NCBI GenBank assembly: GCA_963965975.1
Contig: OZ014418.1
Span: forward strand, 1,888,275 to 1,952,274
Length of the DNA: 64,000 bases
Direction: 5' to 3'
Origin: Xestospongia bergquistia
Lineage: Eukaryota > Porifera > Demospongiae > Haplosclerida > Petrosiidae
Below are positions 10,850 through 24,081 of the stretch, piece by piece (the stretch's first letter is position 1; every line of letters starts with the position of its first letter). The position numbers and the translations under genes are program-made. The notes under the pieces were generated by a model. That model had not been told where the DNA came from. It made no database searches and was given only the letters and a program-made list of their open reading frames with translations.

Positions 10850-12155
10850 TTACCTCAATTTTACATTGTCGTGACAAAGTCACAAATTTTGACAGTATCA
10901 AGTCTAAACTACATATTTCAAACTCTTAAATAATGTATTGTTTACTATATAACATTTTCATATTTGCATAAGTCCTATAGCTTAAGCCCAAAATATTTTT
11001 ATATATTGCTGTATAGTTTTCAGTTTTGAGCACTTTAGTTTTTATATCATAATAAAAGCCAAACCTGCACACATTAATATATAATATATATTGTACTATA
11101 TTTAGTAGTCTCTTATTGCTATTAATAAGGATTGGTATTATTAGTATTACTAGTAGTATGAGGAATATAACTGAATCTTTACATATTCAGTCATCTGTCA
11201 TGTATGCATGTCTTTCTATTCACTTAGTCTTGTGTCATTAAGTCAGTTTGTATAATTAATTATATCACATACTACTGTTTCAGAGAAGTAAATAAGAACT
11301 TGCAAAAGAGTAATTACATATTATTACTTGAGCTGTGCTACTTTCATTAATATGTAACCAGGTATATGTAAATACAGTAGCTCACAGGAATGTATAAGTT
11401 GGAATGTATCAATTAAGACTGGTATCTATGGAAGCGTTCCAACAGAGCCAATTTGGTTGTGTCCTTGTTACTGCATCTTTCTAAGAGGTAAGATAATATT
11501 TCTGTTTAATTAAGAGTATTTGTTATGTCTTTTTCAGGTCAATATCATATAACTAAGAGTGCTTAGTATAGGAGTGTATAAAGTACAGGATTGAAGAAGA
11601 AATTGCAAATCCATCCATCATCTAACTTTTTAAATGTTTCCTTATCAAAGTCATGTTTTAGCATATGTACATATATTCTTAGATAGCAAATTTTTCCTTT
11701 TTCTTACTTCATGCATGATAACTCATAAACTCTAGAAAAGAATTATTTCGCATAGAGTTTAATGCATCCAATTTTGATAGTCCCATTTAATTTAAGCAAC
11801 AATAAATTAGTTTTAGTAGCAGGGTTTTGAATTTTACTATTTATAAACAAGTAAGAGAAATGAATTGAAGCCAGTATGAATTGTATGTATCCACTAGGTC
11901 TGTATAATGGTCATGTATATATTAAATGATCCTTCTAACTAGCTGCCCCTTATACACTGTTACATATTGTGACTGTCTATTTTCAGATTTAATACAACTT
12001 TGTACTCTTCATTTTGCAGCTAATATTGTAGAGTTGCAATTCCTAATTTGGTTTTGTTTATGACATATTGTTACCATTTCTAATACTATTTTTTCTATTG
12101 ATAATACTCTCATGTCTTTAAATATTATAGGAAGTAAGTAGATATAAGACTAACA
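10850..12155 (+). other. 3' flank of A and 5' flank of B
   Basis: Non-coding. The first ~200 bases are the 3' UTR. The part from about 11325 to 12060 reappears at 15836-16350, where it is joined directly to the broken exon 14 of gene B. No other gene seen. Confidence 0.6.
11051..11056 (+). terminator. Poly(A) signal of gene A
   Basis: AATAAA about 200 bases after the stop codon; the same site follows gene D at 33972-33977. Confidence 0.6.
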
Positions 12156-15100
12156 ATGTGTTTTGTAAGAGTGATATTGTTTAGTCTACGTCTATTAACT
12201 TTATATCCACTCTGTGGAGCTCAAGTTGTTGAAGAAGAAGGCTGTCCATTATTTGTCACCATATCTGAAATGAATACTTTATTTGAAAAAATTTCTTAGT
12301 CCTGATGATGGACCTCCACCGAATATAATAATAAGAGAACACTACATTAACTGTCTGTCTGTAGGCAGTATTCTAGGTTATATTCGTCAAGCAACTTACA
12401 CAGTTCGCTTCACTGGTGAACCTGGAAACAATGGGTCAACATTAACACAAGTGTTCTTGCTTTAAAAAAATGTGTGAGTAAGTCTAGAGGTATTTTACTA
12501 AATTAAGTATATTATAATTGTTCGACTTAATTTCTCAAAAATAACAGTATAGTTAGTAGGATAAATTATTGTTAAATTACTGTAAATTTTGTAATACATA
12601 GTTCCATATTTAATATCTTTTATAGATAGAAAGGTGGCATGTACTGAAGGAGAGGTGAGATTATTAGGAGGACCTGATAAGTTCTCTGGAATACTAACTG
12701 TGTTTATAAATGGAGCTTTAATTCTTGTATGTGAAAGGAATTTTGATTATAGAGATGCTAATGTAATCTGCCGACAAGCTGGATTTGTTGACCGAGGTAT
12801 ATATTTTGATACTTTTCTCACTCACACACTTGAATACTTATTCATTCACTTGCTCTGTTTCTGTCTCACTGTCTCTCTCTATCTCTCTAGCTGGTTTAAT
12901 ACTAGATAGAACTGCTTATACAGCTGATGTTTACAGATATCCATTTGCTTTTGGTAGTCTTTTTTTGCAATGGAAATGAACAAAGTATCTCACAGTGTAG
13001 GAGTTATTGTACTGTACAACCTCCAGCTTTACCTGGAAGTGCATGTTGTAATCGAGGCAGGAATAGTTACATAGTCATGAGTTGTATACGTAAGTGTTAT
13101 GTATTAAATAATTCTAAACAATCTGACATCTTTTACATGTTATACAAAATTCTTAATTATTTTGTTGCTATTATCTAAATATATATATATGCTACTTAAT
13201 TTTACTACTATCTTAATTATTTTTAGCCTCTGACAATAACTGTACTGATGGAGATATACGTTTAGTTGGAGAGTCTAAATCTTCTAAAGGGATAGTAGAG
13301 ATGTGTTTAGGAGGTCATTATGGATATATCTGTCAAGATGAACTTAGTACTGATTATAATAAAGCAATATTGACTTGTGGACAACTTGGATATGATCCAG
13401 CAGGTTTGGAATTACTAGACAAATGGAGTACACACACACACACACATAGACACAATGTCTGTCAGTAATTGTTCACTGCAAAAAGAAACAGTGCCGTTCA
13501 CTTTGTACCAGTGAACATGGTAGCAGTTACTATATGACGTCTGACACATTGTTCACTGGTAGATAGTGTCACTGTTCATTTCCTGAATGTTTTTATGTCT
13601 TATTTGAGATCTGTCAGTAATTATTAGATTTCTGTCAGTTATATAATGATACTACTTGGCTTAAACATTTGCACATGGCAATGCAAGTGTGTTCACATAA
13701 GCACACACACACAGTTGCATTACCATGCAAGTCTTTCTTAAATATTCAGATTCTCTGAGAATTCTAAATAATAGACTATTTTAAACAGAATTATAATTAT
13801 AAAATATCTCCCTATAATTGCCACTGCCACAGCAATGGACTGAAGATCACAAGAATTAGAGGACTACCTTGTATACCCAGTGTCCTAAGTACCTTTTTAC
13901 TTATGATCTACATAATAATAGTTTAGATTTTGATAATGTTTCCTACTGTGTAAGATTTAATCCTTTTTTATTTTTAACAGGTGTTCTACCATTTAGTGAT
14001 ATAAAAAGTACTGTCATATTTGGTGAGAGTACTAGCCCTCCACTTGTATGTATCTCATCCTGTCATAGTAGTAGTACAAGTCTATTGGATTGTGTGTTCA
14101 ATGATCTATCTTATAGTCGAGGAGAAGTCTGTGGTGAATTTCAAATTAATTTTGGTGCTCGCTGTGATAGTCAGTAACATAATTAATAATACATCATATA
14201 TACTTCTCATAAAGATATTCAACCTACTGGTTGTAAAGAAGGTGATATTAAAATAGTCACAAGATGTGAAGAAGGACAAGGACTTGTTTAAATTTGTTTC
14301 AACAATACTTGGCATATGTTGTGTCGTAATACATTTGGTTCTAATGAAGCAGAGGTAGTATGTAATCAACTAGGTTATGTGACCAATGGGAGGAGTATGC
14401 TATTATTTATTATTACATACATTAATGAGATTATTTGTTGTAGCAATTAGGTGGTATGCAGTGTCCAATCCACTTACACTACCAAAAGACTCACTCAATA
14501 TTATACTTCATTTATCTTGTATTGGCAATGAGACCAATAAAACTGACTGTATTGTTAGTGAACCTGATTTTGTTAATCTTTGTAATAACATTGAGTCTAC
14601 TTTTATAGAAGTAATATGTCCAGGTATGACAGTATTAGCTTTTCATATTATATGACTTTATTGGTTATTGTTTTCTAGTTCCTCCAGTGATTGGTGTATT
14701 CCCTATGAGTAAGGATGGTAACTATACACTTGAATATGGTAGAGGTGCAAGGATACAGTGAATATCTACTACTGGTGGGTATATTACCATCACTAAAACT
14801 AATGAGACTGGATTTTTTACAAGTAAGAGTTGAAATAGTTAAATATTAATCTTCTTTTTGATATTATTAAGTGTTAAGATACAATACTTATACTGAGGAT
14901 TAAATCATTCTAGAAATGTCAAACACCCTTTTTAAATACTGTTATTAGTTGAGCCACTTTTAAAAATTATTTAGTTGTATTCTTATTTAATTTAAAGATA
15001 AACACATTCATTATATAATTATTTTTATCTTTGTTCTGTTGTCTAGTAATTGACGCTATCACTGAAACTGCCTCTTGTCATTTTTTCATCAACAAAAAGT

Positions 15101-15835
15101 CAGATGGTGGTGTACCAATTACTAGTGAAGATGCTGGTTTCTATACTTGCAATGTCACATCAACAGCTGGATTTACACATATTGTTCATATCAATGTAAC
15201 AGTATTAGGTATGTAGAATAGATATCTATTAATATTGGAGACTTGTATTCTCTTAGTTCCAGAGGGGCCTTACTCTGAAGTCTTTATACACTCCTCAATA
15301 CTACTAACAGCACTACTTCTTAGATTTGGTGTTCAAAATTATCTTGATTTTCTTTATGAAATAGTAGTGAGTAATTAATACAATAAATAGCTATTTTTCG
15401 TTTTTATTAATAATAAATTGAGTGAGGTTGGTAAATTGTATTTTTGAATAATATAAGAGTAGCTAGATTTGATATTAAATGACTTGATCACAGTTCTTCT
15501 AAAATTTTTGATTAACAAATTTACTATAAACTATAATAACAATTGTATTACTTCATTTCCATTAGATTCTGAACTTAATTCCTGTTGAAGAACCAGGAAT
15601 ACAAAGAGTGGAGTGTAATCCAGTATCTAGGTAATTGATACTTATATTGTGTAAAATTATTCCCTTTTGGCTTTGCATCTCATAGTCATCCTGAAGAACT
15701 TTCCAGAAATTATCTTCGAGTGGAATGTTGAATTAGAAATTACCCTCCAATCAGTAACACATTAGAATTAGTTCAAAGAAAAATTATTTTTAATGAGGAT
15801 ACAAGTGGTGTTATGTGTCCAAAAAGTGTCACATT
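12156..15835 (+). pseudogene. Receptor B: truncated, frameshifted receptor copy
   Basis: Paralogue of A with exons at 12156-~12451 (first exon cut short), 12626-12796, 12891-13089, 13227-13403, 13981-14169, 14215-14394, 14444-14623, 14679-14822, 15047-15208, 15257-15366, 15566-15630 and 15686-15835. The furin-like and LDLa exons are missing. Lesions seen directly: an extra A near 12285 putting a stop after …KISX, an extra T in the poly-T at ~12961, a TAA in SRCR 3 (14288-14290), a TGA in the Ig exon (14759-14761) and a TGA in exon 14 (15729-15731). Exon 14 stops mid-exon at ~15835 and runs into 3'-flank sequence, so all HRM, GAIN and 7TM exons are gone. Not expected to make a functional protein. 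Confidence 0.88.
13425..13745. repeat. Insertion with short inverted repeats in a gene B intron
   Basis: A segment after exon 6 of B that is absent from the same intron of A, C and D. It carries CA microsatellites at both ends, repeated CTGTCAGT(A/T)AT strings, and small palindromes such as gttcact…agtgaac (around 13496-13516). Possibly a small non-autonomous element; its ends are not clear. Confidence 0.35.
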
Positions 15836-17127
15836 ACTTGAGCTGTGCTACTTTCAGTAATATGTAACCAGGTATATGTAAATACAGTAGCTTACAGGAA
15901 TGTAAGTTGGAATGTATCAATTAAGACTGACATCTATGGAAGCGTTCCAACAGAGCCATCATTGGTTGTGTCCTTGCTACTGATCTTTCTAAGAGGTAAA
16001 ATAATATTTCTGTTTAATTAAGAGTATTTGTTATGTCTTTTTCAGGTTAATATAATATAAACTAAGTGATTAGTATAGTATTGTATAAAGAACAGGATTG
16101 AAGAAGAAATTGAACTGCAATTTCTGTTTTAAAAACAGCAGAAGATATAACGAAGTAAATTACAAATCCATGCCACTAGGTCTTTATATGTTAAATAGTT
16201 ATGTATATATTTAATGGTCATTTTAGCTAGTTACCACAAGACCAATACACTGTTGCATATTGTGATAATACTCCTGTCTACTTCAATTTCAGATTTAATA
16301 CAACTTTGTACTCTTCATTTTGTAGAGTTGCTATTCCTAATTTGGTTTTGTTTACTATAAAAATTATCTGTAGTAATTACTATTATAATGTGATTTTTAT
16401 AGGATTATACAAAGTTACAAGCTCTGGTTTTAAACTGAACTTATATCAGTGAGTAAACTTATAATATGAATTGTACAACTATTCTTCTATCATGTTCATT
16501 AATATTATATCCAATGACTCAGTTTCACACCATCCCTCCATATCCATTCATTCATTCATTGATCCATCCCCCTCCCGTGTATATATCATTCCATCCTTCT
16601 GTTTATACATCAATTCATAGGCAACTGCTAATTGACTATAGACATACAATTAGCAGTTGCCTATGTTAGGATGACGTCGTTTAATGTATTAGTAAAAAAA
16701 TAAATATCTCATTCAAAAGCAATCAGAATATTTCAATATTATGCAGTATTCTTGCTATGATAATCAAAATCTCTTTTAAAAATAGATATTTCAGTGAATG
16801 CAATGTTAGCAAAAAATCAATCCAAACAAGACTATACTAGAGATTACAGTACTGGACAATATAGTTTACATAGTAACCAAACATTCAATTAGTAAATGAG
16901 GTCTATTTCTATGAAAACAATGTTTATTTTTACCTGGCAGCACTATTTTGGGCATTATTATATAAATGGTTGCCAAGTTGGTTGTAATATGCTGTCGAAT
17001 GAAATATTTAGTGTTTTCTATTAACACATTTTGATGGACACACTTGAGCATTCAGACCATCCCTATATTGATGCTGTCTACTATGTGCTTGATAATTCTT
17101 TCATCCTACAGGAGGCAAGACTAAAGT
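15836..17127 (+). other. Flanking block before gene C
   Basis: 15836-16360 matches the 3' flank after A (11325-12060, shortened); 16370-17127 matches the 5' flank of A (from base 1), with internal deletions. No gene seen. Confidence 0.65.
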
Positions 17128-20100
17128 ATGTGTTTTGTAAGCATACTGTTATTTGGTCTATATCTCTCTGCTTACTATCCACTCTGTGGAGCTCAATTTG
17201 TTGAAGAAGAAGGCTGTCCATCATTTGTCACTATTCATGAACTAACTACTTTACTTGAAGATGTCTCTGACCTTCAGCCAAACAATGGGAATCAACCAAA
17301 TATAACAATAGAAGATATCTACATCAACTGTCTGTCTGTAGGCAGTATTCTAGGTTACTATCGTCAAGCCACTTACACAGTTCGTTTCACTGGTGAGCCT
17401 GGAAACAATGGGTCAACATTAGCACAAGTGGATTTAAAATGTGTTCTTCAGAGAAGTTGGTTCTGGCAATTGGGATCATTCAATAGTTATAACAAGATAA
17501 CAAACATGTCAGATGCTATACTGCTAGCCACTAATGATACAATTCTGACTGACTGTTCAAGATGTAATGTACCAAACCATCCAAATTTCACTCTCAATTC
17601 ATCAAATGATGATCAACTCAGACACTGTCAACGTAAGTTTCAGGGTTTATAACACAGATTTTAGGTACATTTATGATAAACTGTTAATGATTTGTTATGT
17701 TATATGTAACACTAATGTAATAATTTATTTTTCTCTCCTACAAGGTTGTCCAAATGAATGTCTTGTTACTAATCTTACACGCTGTTATGGAATCAGTCCT
17801 ACTCAATGCTGTAATGTTTATTTTAATACTTCTTGTGCTGTCCAATGTCCAACTAACCATTCTGCTAGCCTCAATACAAACTTTATATGTGGTAAGCAAA
17901 AGTATTTCCACCAGGTAGAATTTACTCTCTCATTTTTTTTCAGAATTCAATCCCTGCAATGAAAATGAGTTTTATTGTAGGGGTCAAAGGAAGTGTCTCT
18001 CATCAAATTTAATTTGTGATGGTTGTATTGATTGTATAGTTGATGATAAAGACAGCTTTTCTGAAGAAAGAAACTGTCCAAGTAAGTCCTAAGATATTTA
18101 GCTAATGTAATTCTTTACTTATGAAATAATGAGTTTACTATTTATTTTGGTGTATAATATTATTTGATTTGACTTAATTAATTTTATTGTTGTTTCTGTT
18201 CTTGAAAGTTTCACTATTCTGATATAATAATAGTAAAAAATTATAGGCTGAAGATGGGGAGCTTATCATGCACCATCTTTTTAATATATCATCAACATAT
18301 TCTAACTATGTTTCTTTACTACCTACATAGACAGAAAGGTGGCATGTACTGAAGGAGAGGTGAGATTATTAGGAGGACCTGATAAGTTCTCTGGTGTACT
18401 AACTGTGTGTGTCAATGGAGCTTCAACTCTTGTATGTGAAAGGAATTTTGATATTCAAGAAGCTAATGTAATTTGTCGACAAGCTGGATTTGTTGACCGA
18501 GGTATATATTTTGCTATTTTTCTCATTCATGCACTTGAACACTTACTCATTCACTTAGTCACTCTCTCTCTGTTTCACCATCTCTCCCTTTCTCTCTCTA
18601 GCTGGTTTAATACTACACAGTGATACTTATAGAGCTGATGTTTACAGATATCCACTTGCTTTTGGTGGCATTATTTGCAATGGAAATGAACAAAATATCT
18701 CACAGTGTAGGAGTTATTGTCCTGTACAACCTCCAGCTTTACCTGGCAGTGCATGCTGTAGTCGGGACAGGAATAGTTACATAGTCATGAGTTGTATACG
18801 TAAGTGTTATGCATTAAATAATTTCAAACAATCTGACATCTTTTACATATCATACAAATTCTTAATTATTGAGGCAGTTTTGTTAATAACATCTAAATCT
18901 ATATATGCTAGTTAATTTACTACTATCTTAATTATTCTTAGCCTCTAGCAATAACTGTACTGATGGAGATATACGTTTAGTTGGAGGATCTACATCTTCT
19001 GAAGGGATAGTAGAGATGTGTTTAGGAGGTCATTATGGATATATCTGTCAGGGTGAATTTAGTATTGATTATAAGAAAGCAATATTGACTTGCGGACAAC
19101 TTGGATATGATCCAGCAGGTGAGGAATCAACAGATACATACATGACACACACACATGTACAAACTTTCATGTTGCCATATGCAATTAAAGAATCAGATTG
19201 TCTACAAGGGAAATTGAAACAATAAACTATTTTTAAGAGAACTATATTGTAAAATATCTCTCTATAATTACCTACAACTGCAACAGCAATCCACTGAAGA
19301 TTACAAGAATTATAGGACTACTGCCTGGTACACCCTGTGTGCAAAGCATAAAAATGCCATTTTTCTTATACTCTACATAGTAATACTTTAGATTTTGATA
19401 GAGTAAAACATTTCTTGCTATAAGATTACATGGATATTTTGTTCTTCACAGGTGCTTTACCATTCAATGGTATAAAGAGTACTATCATATTTGGTGTGAG
19501 TACTAACCCTCCACTTGCAGGTAACCCGCCCTGTTCAAGTGATAGTACAAGTCTATTGGATTGTGTGCTCAATCATCTATCTAATAGTCAAGGAGAAGTT
19601 TGTGATGAATTTCAAATTAATTTTGGTGTTCGCTGTGATGGTAAATAAACCTGTAATATTATTACTAATAATACATCACATATACTTCTCATACAGATAT
19701 TCAACCTACTGGTTGTAAAGATGGTGATATTAGATTAGTCACAAGATCTGAAGAAGGACAAGGACTTGTTCAAATATGTTTTAAGAATACTTGGTATATG
19801 CTGTGTCAAAATACATTTGATCCTTATGAAGCTGAGGTAGTATGTAATCAACTAGGATATGTGAACGATGGCATTGGTAAGCTACTATTTATTACTGAAT
19901 GCATTAATGATATCATTTGTTTTAGCAACTTTTAGAACAGTGTCCAATCCATTAGTTCTACCAAGACACACAGTCAGTGTTGTACTTCATTTATCTTGTA
20001 TTGGTAATGAGACCAATATCACTGACTGTCTTGTTAGTGTACCTGATTTTGTTAATCATTGTAATAACATTGAGTCTACTTTTATTGAAGTAACATGTCC

Positions 20101-21928
20101 AGGTATGATGGCATTAGCTTTTCATATTATATGACTTTATTGGTTATTGTTTTCTAGTCCCTCCAGTGATTGGTGTATTCCCTATGAGTAAGGATGGTAA
20201 CTATACACTTGAATATGGTAGAGGTGCAAGGATACAGTGTATATCTACTACTGGTGGATACATTATCATCACAAAGACTAATGAGACTGGATCTTTTACA
20301 AGTAAGAGTTAAAAACAGTTAAACATTAATCTTCTTTTGATATCATTAAATGTTAAGATATAATACTTATACTAAGGACTAAATCATACTAGAAGTGTCA
20401 AACACACTTTTTAAAATACCTTTATTAGTTGTATTCTTATTTAATTTAAATAAAACAATGATAAACACATTCAATTATATAATTATTTTTGTCTTTGTTC
20501 TGTTGTCTAGTAATTAACACTTTCTCTGCATCCGAATCCAGTGGTTATTTCATCGACAAAAAATCAGATGGTGGTTCACGAATTACTAGTGAAGATGCTG
20601 GTTTCTATACTTGTAATGTCACATCAACAGCTGGGTTTACACGTATTGTTCACATCAATATAACAGTATTAGGTATGTAGAATAGATATCTATCAATATA
20701 CTGTAGACTTTGTTTTATCTTCTCAGTTCCTGAGGGTCCTTATTCTGAAGTATTTATACGCTTCTCAGTACCAGGAGTACTTTTTCTTAATGTTAGTGAA
20801 GGGATTCAAAGTATACTTGATTATATTTACGAACCAGAAGTGAGTAATAATCTATTTATTTTTATAAATATTTAGATATTTAATTCTACCTTTTCATTTA
20901 TGACAATTGGAGTAAGTCTAGATAGGTTGGTAAAATGTAATGTTGAATAATAGATAAGTACTGAGCTCTTATGCTAAAGAACTTAGTATTCAGTTCTTAT
21001 AGTATTATAATATCATTAAAAGCTATAGAATTACAATTTTAATTTTATTACTTTCATTTTCATTAGATTCTGAGCTTTATTCCAGTTGAAGAGTCAGGAA
21101 TACAAACAATAGAGTGTGTTCTAGTAACTAAGTAAGTGATACTTTTATTGTGTAAAATTATTCTCTTTTGCATCTCATAGTCGTCCTGAAGAACTTTCCA
21201 GAAATTATCTTCGAGTGGAATGTTCAATTAGAAATTATCCCCCAATCAGTAGCACATTAAAATTAGTTCAAAGAACACTCACTTTTAATGAGGATACAAG
21301 TGGTGTTGTGTGTCCAGAAAGTGTCACATTCTCTGGTAATTACATTCTACATTTTAATAGATTTTAAAAGCATCAAGATATTATGGAAAAGAATGTACTC
21401 ACTTCTGTCAATATAGATACTGACTTTTTGTGTGTATTATAATTATATAAATATAGCAAATGAGCCTGTAGTAATACTGTTATTATATTGTATATAGATA
21501 CTGGGTTCTGTGATTATGAGAAGACTATTAATCTTGTATATGGCAACTATACGTGGATTGAAACCTTTGGAGGGAACACTGTCAGTACAAAGTGTGCTTT
21601 TAAAGAAGACTCTAATATTACAAGGAATTGTCTGAGTCATAAAGATGGCTGGGGAGGCATTCACTTCACTGCTTGTATACGTACATCAAGTCAAGTAAAT
21701 TATATAATGACTGTATACATTGTCATGTCGAATCTGTTGTGTGCTGTGATAAAAATATTTATGTTTTGCGTGTATAGTATTGTACACACTTGTCTGTATT
21801 TAAGACATTTAATGACTATTGTCTACTTTCTATAGCTACCAAGTCATCAAGCCCTTACTTCATCTATATTCAGTTCCATACTGACTTTACTTCTATTACT
21901 TTTGCAGGCACTGCTTCCTCTGTACTAG
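17128..21928 (+). CDS. Receptor C: ectodomain-only paralogue with hydrophobic C-terminal tail
   Basis: Exons 17128-17632, 17745-17891, 17944-18081, 18331-18501, 18602-18799, 18942-19118, 19452-19640, 19697-19876, 19926-20102, 20158-20301, 20511-20672, 20727-20839, 21067-21131, 21181-21335, 21498-21694, 21836-21928; total 2811 bases, in frame, 936 aa. Order: signal peptide, N-terminal domain, furin-like, LDLa, SRCR x3, Ig, unit 1, HRM 1, tail. No stop or frameshift was found in the ectodomain. The exon-15 donor (CAA|GTAAAT) ends in phase 0 rather than phase 1, so exon 16 is read one frame away from A and ends …ILTLLLLLLQALLPLY then TAG. That ending resembles a GPI-anchor signal or a short membrane tail. 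HRM 2, GAIN and 7TM exons are absent. The alternative is a decaying copy of the 7TM gene; the intact upstream frame argues against long decay. Confidence 0.7.
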
Positions 21929-22388
21929 ATAAATCAGAATTACTGAAAGATTAATTGTATTTACTTTCTTAGGCCATTATTGTTTTTGTAGTCTTTATTA
22001 CATAATTCCACCAAATCTGGTGATGCTCATTTCTCTAAAAATATTATAGAGCTAATATGAACCCTTGATTAATATATAATCAAAATCTTGCAAAATTGTG
22101 ATGCTATTATGTTATTATTATGTTAAAACAATATTGACAACTTTCCTCATTTTATGATATTTAACAAGATTGCTTAGCTATGTTGAGCAGTTAAAACTTC
22201 ACTAAAATTATGACTGGATGATCAACAAGTATGACAAATATACCATAATAGATCTAATTATTGGTAACACTAAAATTAAACTGTATTGATACAATAGAAA
22301 TACATTTATAGTGCTGTCCAGCTGTTTAAACTAGCTCTCAGTTGTTCACTAGGCTCAAATGTAAATATAAATTATGCATTTAGGTGTT

Positions 22389-22495
22389 GGCCTGTTGGTC
22401 TGGAATTATGATTCTCACTTAGGGTACGAGTGGTACCAGGTTCAATTTACAAATAGATGTCCCAGGTTCAATTCCCAGGTAGGCCTATCCCTTTT
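22389..22495 (+). tRNA. tRNA-Pro(AGG)-like relic with internal duplication
   Basis: GGCCTGTTGGTCTGG… gives an A-box-like D arm, then GATTCTCACTTAGGGTACGAG, which is the anticodon arm of eukaryotic tRNA-Pro with AGG. The T-arm sequence AGGTTCAATT occurs twice, about 34 bases apart, so the gene is interrupted by a duplication; the T stem also has a mismatch. Probably a tRNA pseudogene or a tRNA-derived SINE head, not a working tRNA. Confidence 0.55.
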
Positions 22496-23227
22496 ATTTC
22501 TCGTCACGACATTGTAGATTTTTGTGGCATATCAATTAGAATTTTTCTATTAATAATATTTTTGTTGTTTTAGTCATCTCCAAAAGTGGCTGCTGAATCA
22601 GTTGTCTTTTACTGGTGTTCGGGGAACCATCTCATATGCTCTGTCAGCAATTTCTTACAAAATAAGTAATAGCTATCAAATTAATGTAATGTATAGTTCT
22701 GAAAGACAGCTTGAAACTAATAGTTACAATGTGTAGTTAACTTATTGCAAAATCATTTATCATTCTTATAGGAGTCTCCACCTGTTGACAATAATAAAGA
22801 TGGTGTTATTATGGTGGGTGTGGTTTATTAACCTACAGATCATTTAAATTTCAATGCCATTTTATGGAGTTTGTGGGTGTGGTTTGTAATTGTTTCCTAG
22901 GCAACATGAGTCTTATAATTCAATCTCATGTTTGATATATTTGTCAATAAAGGTAGTAAAATAGATAAATACATAATTAATGGATATTTTGTCTTTTTAG
23001 AGAAAGAGCAACAGTCTCTCAACAATCACTATTAATAGTGAAGTTTATATAAGGCTCAAGGCTTATACTATGTAAGCGAGCAAAATGGAGTCATTTTATG
23101 TCATCAAGTCTATCCTGTCATGCTTCAATTTGACAACCAGTCATCAGAAACTTGTTACTTGTGACAAATTTGGCAGGAAACACTACACATGTGAACAACA
23201 TTAATTGATTTTTAATTGATCTAATTA

Positions 23228-23480
23228 ATGAAGATTTAATATGTGCTGGTTGTATTGATTGTCCATCTCAACTGATGAAAGAAACTGTATAGGTAAGTTT
23301 AAAACAGATGAGTATTTAGTACATAAAATATGAAATTTCTCTACATCAATCTATTAAAGATATCACCAAAAAGAACAGCCCTAAATGCTTTCACTAGACT
23401 CATTCCTAGATCATGGTACATAGTGGACAAATTAAGTGTTTAGCCATCTGTTCCCTAGTCATTAGTGATTTGATAAATAA
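23228..23480 (+). pseudogene. LDLa exon remnant of the E/H subfamily
   Basis: 23228-23292 reads LICAGCIDCP…ERNC-like and is followed by a donor and ~190 bases of intron that match the LDLa exon and next intron of G1 (49100-49340), E and H. The 5' half of the exon is missing. It marks an old E/H-type copy between C and D. Confidence 0.65.
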
Positions 23481-24081
23481 AGGGCATACCATAGATTGGG
23501 AAACTTTTGCTTTAGAAAAAAAATCATGTAAAAAATTAATGTGTTGAAAAAATTTTGGGCACAATTACATGACATAAATATTACTACTGTAAATATTTCA
23601 ATGTAGTGTGTTTATTTTCGTGCATCTTCCAATGTTCTGACTTTCACAATGAAACTTTCCCAATACACATTATGTGACAAGCGTGAACAAAAATGCGTGT
23701 ATATATATATATATTACAACCTGATATAAAATTAAAGCTAATGTATTGAGAGGGTCTGAGGTTGAATGAATTTTGACTATCCTAAAACTGATAAGAAAAA
23801 ATAATTCTTTGAGATGTTTCTTTTATAGATTACTCTACTGAACTGCAGAGAATTAACATGTGTAATGCCAGATTAGTAAGTGATAGCATTTTTATGGCAT
23901 ACATAATTTACTTAAGACTTTTAGGGTTGGGTTAGAATGTGAAAGACTATAAATAAAACACTGTTGAACAGTGTTGTAAAACTTTCATCACTCTCTCTTA
24001 ATAACAGGGAGAAAGTATTGCAAAAATTGTACTCAAGAAAGGTATCTTGAGGTAAGTTTACTATACAAGTTGTCTATACTA

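Larger units (their letters stand above)
21929..24081. other. Spacer between C and D
   Basis: Mostly non-coding. Contains the tRNA-Pro-like relic and LDLa remnant listed separately. Two short splice-flanked open segments (23829-23875 and 24008-24051, joined reading …LQRINMCNARL then GESIAKIVLKKGIL) could be exons of an unrelated gene, but they are too short to call. An AATAAA lies at 22946-22951. Confidence 0.4.

Noticed and set aside
21836..21960. Reading exon 16 of C in the A-like phase
   Set aside because: It needs the poor donor A|GTCAAG and then meets a one-base deletion before the old exon end; the phase-0 donor gives a clean ending. Retained as an alternative only.
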